64,000 nt of DNA from Gossypium raimondii. Its lineage: Eukaryota; Streptophyta; Magnoliopsida; Malvales; Malvaceae. This document shows positions 57,551-64,000 of the stretch, piece after piece. The stretch is from assembly GCF_025698545.1 (NCBI RefSeq), contig NC_068565.1:2170001-2234000 (forward strand), read 5' to 3'. Each line of letters opens with the position of its first letter. Positions within the stretch are counted from its first letter, which is position 1. The position numbers and the translations under genes are program-made. The notes under the pieces were generated by a model. The model had not been told where the DNA came from, searched no databases, and saw only the letters and a program-made list of their open reading frames with translations.

Positions 57551-58804
57551 GGGTAAAGTATAAAATGGTCATTAAACTATTGTTTATATTCTATTTTGGT
57601 CATTGGACTTTTAATTTTTTCGATTTAATCATTAAACTATTTGAAATCAAATTTTTCGGTCATTGAACGTTAACAACCGTTTGAAGTTTGACGAAAGTGT
57701 TGACATGAGCTTTTTTATTGGTCTAATAATAAATTTAGCCCTATAATGTTTACATATTCTATCAGTTTGATCCTATATATAAAAAATCAACAAATTTAGT
57801 CTTTGATGTTTGCAAAATAAAAATTTTTAAATTTAAAAAAACAACAACACCCAAACCTCTATTTCTCCATCGTGCTCACCTCCATCAACTTATACTCCTA
57901 ATGGTACCCGTCAATAAAAAAATTATGTCTTCACTCCAGCAAAACTCCGAGGGCTCTTATTAGATCCGCCACCAGCCACGTCTCTTCCATCTTTTTCTTT
58001 GTCAACACATTCACGATCGGATAAAGGTGCTGGCATTCAACCTACCATTTCCCATCATAACCTAAACCACATGCATCGATTCCTTGATCCTTTCGATTTT
58101 GCAGAGATGTGCAATGAGCGAATCAAATGCGTGCTTGCGCGTAAGGCCTTTGTCTAAATGATATAAGGTTTGGACTAAAGGGTCGAGGATCGAGGGAGAG
58201 GATTTCGTATTGGTGATGAAGTGGAAGGTTTTAATGGTGTTGAAGCACCTGTCTTTCACGGAAGATAGCCTATCGTCACATATAATTGTTTTGACCGGCT
58301 TTGTGAACTTGCCTATCATAGTCGACTAATGTGGGCTTGTCGGGTCGAATGGGTCGGGACAGAAGAGAAGTGCGTGAAGAAGAAGTGAAGGATTGATTGG
58401 GGATAAGGGGATTGGTTGTTGAGTTTTTGGAGAATCAATATGTTATTACAAATGAAGATTAGAGAAATAGAGCTTTGGGTTTTGGGGTTTTTTTTAAAAA
58501 AAATACAAAATTTTTAAAAATTAAAAATTTTCATTTTGTAAATGTTGAGGGTTAAATTTGTTAATTTTTTTATATTTAGGATTAAATTGATAGAATGCGT
58601 AAACATTCGAGAGCTAAATTTGTTATTAGACTAATAAAATAATCCACTTCAACACTTTTGTCAAATTTCAAACGGCTGTTAACGTTCGATAACAAAAAAA
58701 ACTTAGATTTTGAATAGTTTAGTGACTAAATTGAAAAAATTAAAAGTTCAATGACCAAAATAAAACACGAGCAATAGTTTAGTAACCATTTCTGTACTTT
58801 ACCT
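57551..58804. mobile_element. Long-TIR foldback element carrying a PPR gene fragment (Pack-MULE-like)
   Basis: Arms of roughly 270 bp (57551 to about 57830, and about 58500-58804) are inverted repeats: GGTAAAGTATAAAATGGTC... pairs with ...TTTCTGTACTTTACC. Shared internal blocks are AACGTTAACAACCGTTTGAA and its complement, and TCTATCAGTTTGATCC and its complement. Between them lies non-repetitive sequence of about 600 bp derived from a pentatricopeptide-repeat gene. There is no transposase. A precise 9-bp duplication was not found. Capture of host sequence between long inverted repeats is typical of Pack-MULEs. Confidence 0.7.
57880..58430 (-). pseudogene. Captured PPR protein gene fragment
   Basis: The minus strand from 58319 reads MIGKFTKPVKTIICDDRLSS through FNTIKTFHFITNTKSSPSIL and HAFDSLIAHLCKIERIKESM (ORF 58062-58319). 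After a frame change the similarity continues as YPIVNVLTKKKMEETWLVAD then LIRALGVLLE. The helix pattern and motifs (FDSLI, LCK..RIKE, NVLTKKK, RALGV) are PPR-like, as in plant organellar PPR proteins. At least one frameshift and in-frame stops make it non-coding. Confidence 0.6.
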
Positions 58805-58867
58805 TTTTTTATAGATACTGATATTGCTCGGTATCTTATTATTGAGATTGCAAATTGAATCTAAAAT

Positions 58868-59226
58868 AGGTAAAAGTATCATAGAGGTCCTTGTATTAAG
58901 AGTTGGGTTGTCTTTTGTCCACTCTACTCAAAAAATGGGTAAATTAATCATTGTATGTTAGATCAAAGAGCAAATTGATCATTTTGTTAAAATTTTCATC
59001 CACTTTTATTGTTAAAAACTAATCTTTGCACATCAGCATGAGGTACTATCTAATTATTTCATTAGCCACACCAATTTTTAACAATGGAAATGAATGAAAA
59101 AGTTAACAGAAATGATCAGTTTACTCTTTTATCTAACACATAGGGACTAATTTGCTTATTTTTTGAGTAAAATGGACAAAATGTAATATGACTCCTAGTA
59201 TAAATGCCTTCATAATACTTTTACCT
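58868..59226. repeat. Foldback MITE
   Basis: AGGTAAAAGTATCATAGAGGTCC... and ...GCCTTCATAATACTTTTACCT are inverted repeats. The arms share TTTTGTCCACTCTACTCAAAAAA and its near complement. Non-coding. Confidence 0.65.
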
Positions 59227-59699
59227 TTTAAAATATAAAAAAATTATTATAACTCGATAAATTTAAAGTGCAAATGAATTATGTTTTGCTCCTTGAACTT
59301 AGATGATACTATTTTTTTTGGACTTCAATTTACTAAAAGAAGCATGTCCCGAATGAATTGGGACAAAATAACATCTAGATTCATCTAAATTTGGGTATTC
59401 TTTTGTCCCAATTAATTCTAAACATGAAGTGATCTTTTCTAATTTTTAATAAGTTTATATATTTTTATATATTTTTATTGTTTATTAATACTTGTCACAT
59501 GTTGCAATTCAAGTCCGCCATATGGCATTATTTTATTGGTTGCTAATGTCACTTCATCACGTTCTACCGACATTAAAGAGAAGTTATCTAAATGTGAGAC
59601 GGATTCTAAGTTAAAGAATTAGTTAGGTCTCAAAAAAAAGAAGAAAAAAAAGGTACTAACTAGGTATGGGTGGCCAAGTCTAGGGAGAAAATATACATT

Positions 59700-59943
59700 A
59701 ACTCACTTGAAAAATATTTAAAAGTGTTAATGTATTATTTAGTATTTGAGTTTGACTTTAATATTTAATTTGGTACTTGAATTTAGGTTTATTGTTCAAT
59801 TTGGTACCAAATTAAAACATTAAATCCAAAATCATATGCTTAATTGGGACAAAAGAAAAGCTCGAGTATCGATTGAAAAAACTCAAATATTAAATTACAT
59901 ATTAAAACTAAATTAATGTACCAAATAGTATATTAACCCAAAG
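59700..59943. repeat. Foldback element, 'TTTGGTACTT' type, second copy
   Basis: AATGTATTATTTAGTATTTGAG... faces ...GTACCAAATAGTATATTAACCCA. Related to 2800-3118. Confidence 0.5.
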
Positions 59944-60144
59944 AAAAATCCAAATTCAAAACTTATAATGAACCACGAATGTACATGTGTGTGTTTTGCG
60001 GGGTACAATTAAAATATTTCGAAGCCATTAACGAGACAATGGCTGTTGATGTTATTCCTTGATTGCAAAATGTTGAGTTTGCAAGTTTCATTTAGTGTCC
60101 TTCATAATTCCAATTTAAACTCCATACTTAATTCTTTAATAATT

Positions 60145-60318
60145 TTGATTGAGTATTAATTCGATTCACATCGACATTATTATTAATGTAAAAGAATATG
60201 GGTTGAGTACACTGAAATGTATTATCCTCCTATTTATAGGTTGAGGAGGAACTATCAATAGTTCTAGACATTATATAAAATAGAACAGATATGATCAGAA
60301 CTTATAAATATCATTCAT
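60145..60318 (+). repeat. tRNA-like SINE, diverged copy
   Basis: TTGATTGAGTATTAATTCGATTC (box A), AATATGGGTTGAGTACACTG (box B altered), 3' GATATGATCAGAACTTATAA. Confidence 0.6.
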
Positions 60319-60319
60319 A

Positions 60320-61690
60320 AAAATAATTCTTTAATATTTTTTTATTAAATATAGCACAATTACCGCTAAAATCCATACTGCTTTATTAATATATCTAAAT
60401 TTCTAAGTCAAGTCAAGCCAACTTATTTAGCTTTACTCACCTAACGCCAGCCAGCCAACTAACCACCAAACCGCAGTTCTTATTGATCAAATTGTTTTGT
60501 ACATAACACTACAAACTAAATTTATTTATTTATTTATTTATTTATTTCTTAAGGAGGCCTAGAATTTAGATAATTAAAATCAGATTTTAAGTCGAATAAA
60601 TGAATCAATCAAATTAATTTGTTTTTACATTTAAACATTGATTTAATATAAAATAAATATTAAATATGTATTTTGCTTAATAATAAACTTTTAATAAAAA
60701 ATTAAAGGTGTTTCAAATCTTATTAAAATTAAATAAATTTTGTTATGTGCTAAAAAAAATTATTGTACCTCATCCTCATCTGAAGCTTACCTCATAGGAG
60801 GCATGCCATCACGAGTATCTCGTCATACTAACTGTACCTTGTTAAATGATTACATTTTGCCAATACACTTTTTAATTTCATGATACGTGGGATTCAGTCA
60901 CTTACATCATAGCTCATTCAAGTCGAATTACGAGATGTGACTTTTAAGGGTGGAGGGAGGGGGGCAAGTAGTGTGGCTTTGGATCCCAATAAAAATGAAA
61001 AATGACTCTCTTTAGTTTTTAGGAAATCACAAGTTAGTATAATGGTAAAATTGTATTTTGACTTTCTAAAAAAAACAATTCATTGTTTTGTCCTATAAAA
61101 CAATTTCTTGACATCACACTTGGTGACTTTTCGTATATTCCAACATGCGTTTAAGAGTAATGACTCATCAAAGCCTACAAACTAAAAGACAATTAGTTAA
61201 ACTGATGTTCAAAAGGTGATTCATACAAAAACAACTGTGAGAAAACTTCACGGGGCACACAACCAGAACTCTTAATCAAACTTCTCTCTCACATCTTCTC
61301 TTTCGCTCCTTTTGATTTATCTAATATTCTAGTAGCTCTCTGTATATTTTCTTGTAAACAGATTTTAATATTCATTTTAAACTTTTATCAATGATAGAAT
61401 TTTAACATAATATGCATAATAATATTTTTTATTTAATTTAATACTTATACACTTATAAAATTAACTACCTACTCTCAATTTGATCGGATCCATGCCTATT
61501 TTTTTTCCTTAAATATAAGTATATATTACAAAATTTAACAGCTTAAAAAACAAAACAAAATATATAGAAAAAGAAAATTAATGTTGTTCAGTGTCCTAAC
61601 TACCAAACGCCACGTGACCTACAATGGTCAGTTCAGCTGGCCTCTCTCTAACTAGCAGCTACCTTACTTTTTTTTTTTTTTTCAATCAAA
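60320..61690. other. Intergenic DNA upstream of ATP-citrate lyase
   Basis: It contains a (TTTA)n microsatellite (about 60525-60547) and a diverged dispersed-repeat copy (60940-61100). Otherwise AT-rich, with no gene recognised. A Y-rich tract (T16 at about 61669-61682) lies just before the leader of the next gene. Confidence 0.4.
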
Positions 61691-61796
61691 ATTTCCCTCT
61701 CTGTTATTCATATAAATTCCGTATCTACCATCCCCCATTTCCATCATAAATTTTCTCTCCGTTTCTCTCCATTTCCTTCCAACTGTCTCTCTTCAG

Positions 61797-62177
61797 GTAA
61801 AAAGGATTACATTTACTCTCAGATCAGCTTCTTTTTTTCTCTCTCAATTCCATTGTCCGTTGCTTTCCTAGTGCTTCTTTTACTTTTGATCCCGATTCTT
61901 TTAATGGAAAGTTTCTTAAAGATACTTTGATTTGTTGTTTTTTGTTTGTTTGGCTGAAGAATTAAATTATGTAAACGCTAGAGATCTCGCGTTTTCTTCT
62001 TCTTATTACTACTGTTTTTTAGCTGCATTGCGGTGATTTGATTTCCTTTGCTCTCGTCTTTTTTTTTCGGTTGAGATCTGGTTTGTTTTAGGTTCAAGTT
62101 AGGTGTAATTTTGGATCCGGATTGTTTTTTAATTGCTTGAATCGATGCAAATGAGTTATTCTGTTTTTGTTTAACAG
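61797..62177 (+). other. Probable 5' UTR intron of the ATP-citrate lyase gene
   Basis: A CT-rich leader (about 61690-61796, ending TCTCTCTTCAG) is followed by GTAAAAAGG. The matching acceptor TTTAACAG at 62170-62177 lies 19 bp before the start codon. T-rich content with a GT/AG pair fits a leader intron, a feature that often raises expression of plant housekeeping genes. Confidence 0.65.
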
Positions 62178-62196
62178 GTCCCTTTGAGCCGAAGCC

Positions 62197-63993
62197 ATGG
62201 CCACTGGACAGTTATTTTCTCGGACCACTCAAGCGTTATTCTACAATTACAAACAACTTCCTATTCAACGCATGCTTGATTTTGATTTCCTTTGCGGTAC
62301 GGTTCTCTTTCTGGTTTCATTTTTTTGTTGATCAAAGTTTACAGTTCATATTTTTCTTTAAGAACTTAAGTGGAATTGTTCGAATTAAGTTGTTTATTGC
62401 TTGATTCTTTATAAGTACTGAATTTTCTTTTTGAATTTGTAGGGAGGGAAACACCATCTGTTGCTGGTATTATTAATCCCGGTGCTGAGGGATTTCAGAA
62501 ACTCTTCTTTGGTCAAGAGGAAATTGCGATCCCAGTACATTCTACGTAATAAGCTCTTCTATTCTGTTTCTATTTTTATATCAGTCTTTGCTTTTCTTTG
62601 ATTATTAATTAGTATCTTCATAGTTCTTTATGGTAAATGAACTTTATGGCATGTTAGCTTTATGCATTATTATCCTACACACTGCCTGCTAAGTTTAGAA
62701 ATCTCCACAAAAGGTGCTTCTACGACCAATCTTGTGTAAAACTGGAAAGATACACTTGCTTCTATAGATTTTAAATTCTGCTGTTATAGGATGGTCATCT
62801 GTTATATTATAAATTTTCTTCGAGAAGATTCACTTCTTTTACTGTTAACAAATTATATATTAATTGGCCTATGATACTATAGATTGGCCTAGCTTTTCAT
62901 GAGCAGAAGGATTTTTTTTTGGTTATTCGGTTAACTGTTTCTCAAATATGGAAACCAATGTGTATTGTGCTTGTAAGTTGTAATCAATTAGTTCCTACCA
63001 ATTAATAATCTAGTTGTGTCATGATAAAGCACATTAAGTAAATACATTTGCTTTTACATCCTTTAAAGAGTACGACAATGCTGAAAGCTTACTCTATTGT
63101 TTAGTTGGTTACTTTCTTTCTCCAAGCTTTATGTTCTCTGACCTTTGATTTGATATGTTTTGCAGCATTGAAGCAGCATGTACTGCACACCCAACTGCTG
63201 ATGTTTTTATCAACTTTGCATCTTTCCGAAGGTTAGTCCTCATGTTTTATGCTGTTTCTTAGCGCAGGAGTTCTTGAATGCATAAGTTAATTATTATATT
63301 TTATTTCACTTGCAGTGCTGCTGCTTCATCCATGGCTGCTCTGAAACAGCCAACCATTCGAGTTGTTGCTATAATTGCTGAAGGTGTTCCTGAGTCAGAC
63401 ACCAAGCAGTTGATTGCATATGCACGTTCCAACAATAAGGTGAGGAAGATGATTTAAACCAAACTAGGCAATGATTATGATCATCAAATAAATACATGTC
63501 ATATTGGGTTCTTGCACAAGCAAAGTATCTGTTTTAGAGTTAACTGTTTGATCTTCTTTCACCTTCATTTGATTTTATTACTTACGAACTTGCAGGTTGT
63601 TATTGGCCCAGCTACCGTCGGAGGAATTCAGGCTGGAGCTTTTAAGATTGGTGACACTGCTGGAACAATTGACAACATTGTTCAATGCAAGCTGTACAGG
63701 CCTGGATCTGTTGGCTTTGTCTCCAAATCTGTACGTGATAATGATACTTTTTCTTTATGTATGGGTGCGCATGTCTGTCAATGCCTCTTTCTCTTCTGCT
63801 TAAGCAAATTCTACTTGGCACTTTGTGGGGGCAATCTATCCTCAATTTGACATTTACGTTATGTCTTTGGCAAGAATGTGAATCCATGCTCTTTCATCTG
63901 TTGTGACATGTTCTTTTATAAAATAATTGCAGGGTGGTATGTCAAATGAAATGTACAACACAATTGCCCGTGTTACAGATGGAATCTATGAAG
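62197..63993 (+). CDS. ATP-citrate lyase beta subunit (ACLB), 5' part
   Basis: Six exons (62197-62296, 62443-62545, 63166-63231, 63316-63439, 63596-63730, 63933-63993) encode the first 196 residues of a protein of about 608. A donor site GGTAAC at 63993 shows that the gene continues beyond the window. Sequence: [40 protein letters not shown], the CoA-binding/succinyl-CoA-synthetase-like region with [58 protein letters not shown] and [20 protein letters not shown]. Plants split the enzyme into A and B subunits. B carries the CoA-binding and citrate synthase-like parts. It acts in the cytosol, cleaving citrate to acetyl-CoA and oxaloacetate for wax, flavonoid and sterol synthesis. The expected active-site His of the citrate lyase part lies outside the window. 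Confidence 0.97.
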
Positions 63994-64000
63994 GTAACAA

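Overview
This window is nuclear DNA of a flowering plant. The genes have many short introns with GT/AG borders, about 70% of the sequence is AT-rich intergenic DNA full of small transposon relics, and the proteins are plant families (type-B response regulator, LLM-domain B-GATA, plant defensin, DUF3511, LdpA-like chloroplast Fe-S protein, two-subunit plant ATP-citrate lyase). The dense GGCCCGGCCC-type hAT relics and the protein flavour suggest a eudicot, perhaps Malvaceae such as cotton. That placement is inference; no search was run.

Layout. 1-8.5 kb: a DnaJ-domain gene (+) and a complete type-B cytokinin response regulator of the ARR1/ARR2 kind (+). 11.3-13.3 kb: a tandem paralogue of that regulator which ends just after the receiver domain and has lost the GARP/Myb DNA-binding domain. 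14.9-15.5 kb: a small B-class GATA factor (-). 16.8-32.4 kb: an array of four two-exon plant defensin genes (+) in segmental duplication units. The units carry co-duplicated fragments of a DUF4283/reverse transcriptase/RNase H LINE on the minus strand. 32.8-34.5 kb: a decayed plant-mobile-domain sequence and a Mutator-type zinc-knuckle scrap. 35.6-38.7 kb: a ten-exon importin alpha gene (-). 43.0-43.3 kb: an intronless DUF3511 gene (+). 45.5-47.3 kb: the RNA polymerase subunit RPB9 (+). 48.8-52.3 kb: a 13-exon chloroplast LdpA-like 4Fe-4S protein (+). 52.3-61.7 kb: no host gene, but a foldback element carrying a captured PPR gene fragment. 62.2 kb to the end: the 5' part of the ATP-citrate lyase beta subunit gene (+), which runs off the window.

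The most informative parts are the receiver-only response regulator beside its full-length parent, and the defensin array. In the array, hAT and copia insertions with readable empty sites in sister units give the order of the duplications. A third point of interest is the PPR fragment inside a long-inverted-repeat element. Several foldback elements with 9-bp target duplications and about eleven copies of one tRNA-like SINE family account for much of the intergenic space. No operon-like or defence-island system is present. The genes are independent eukaryotic units apart from the two tandem families.
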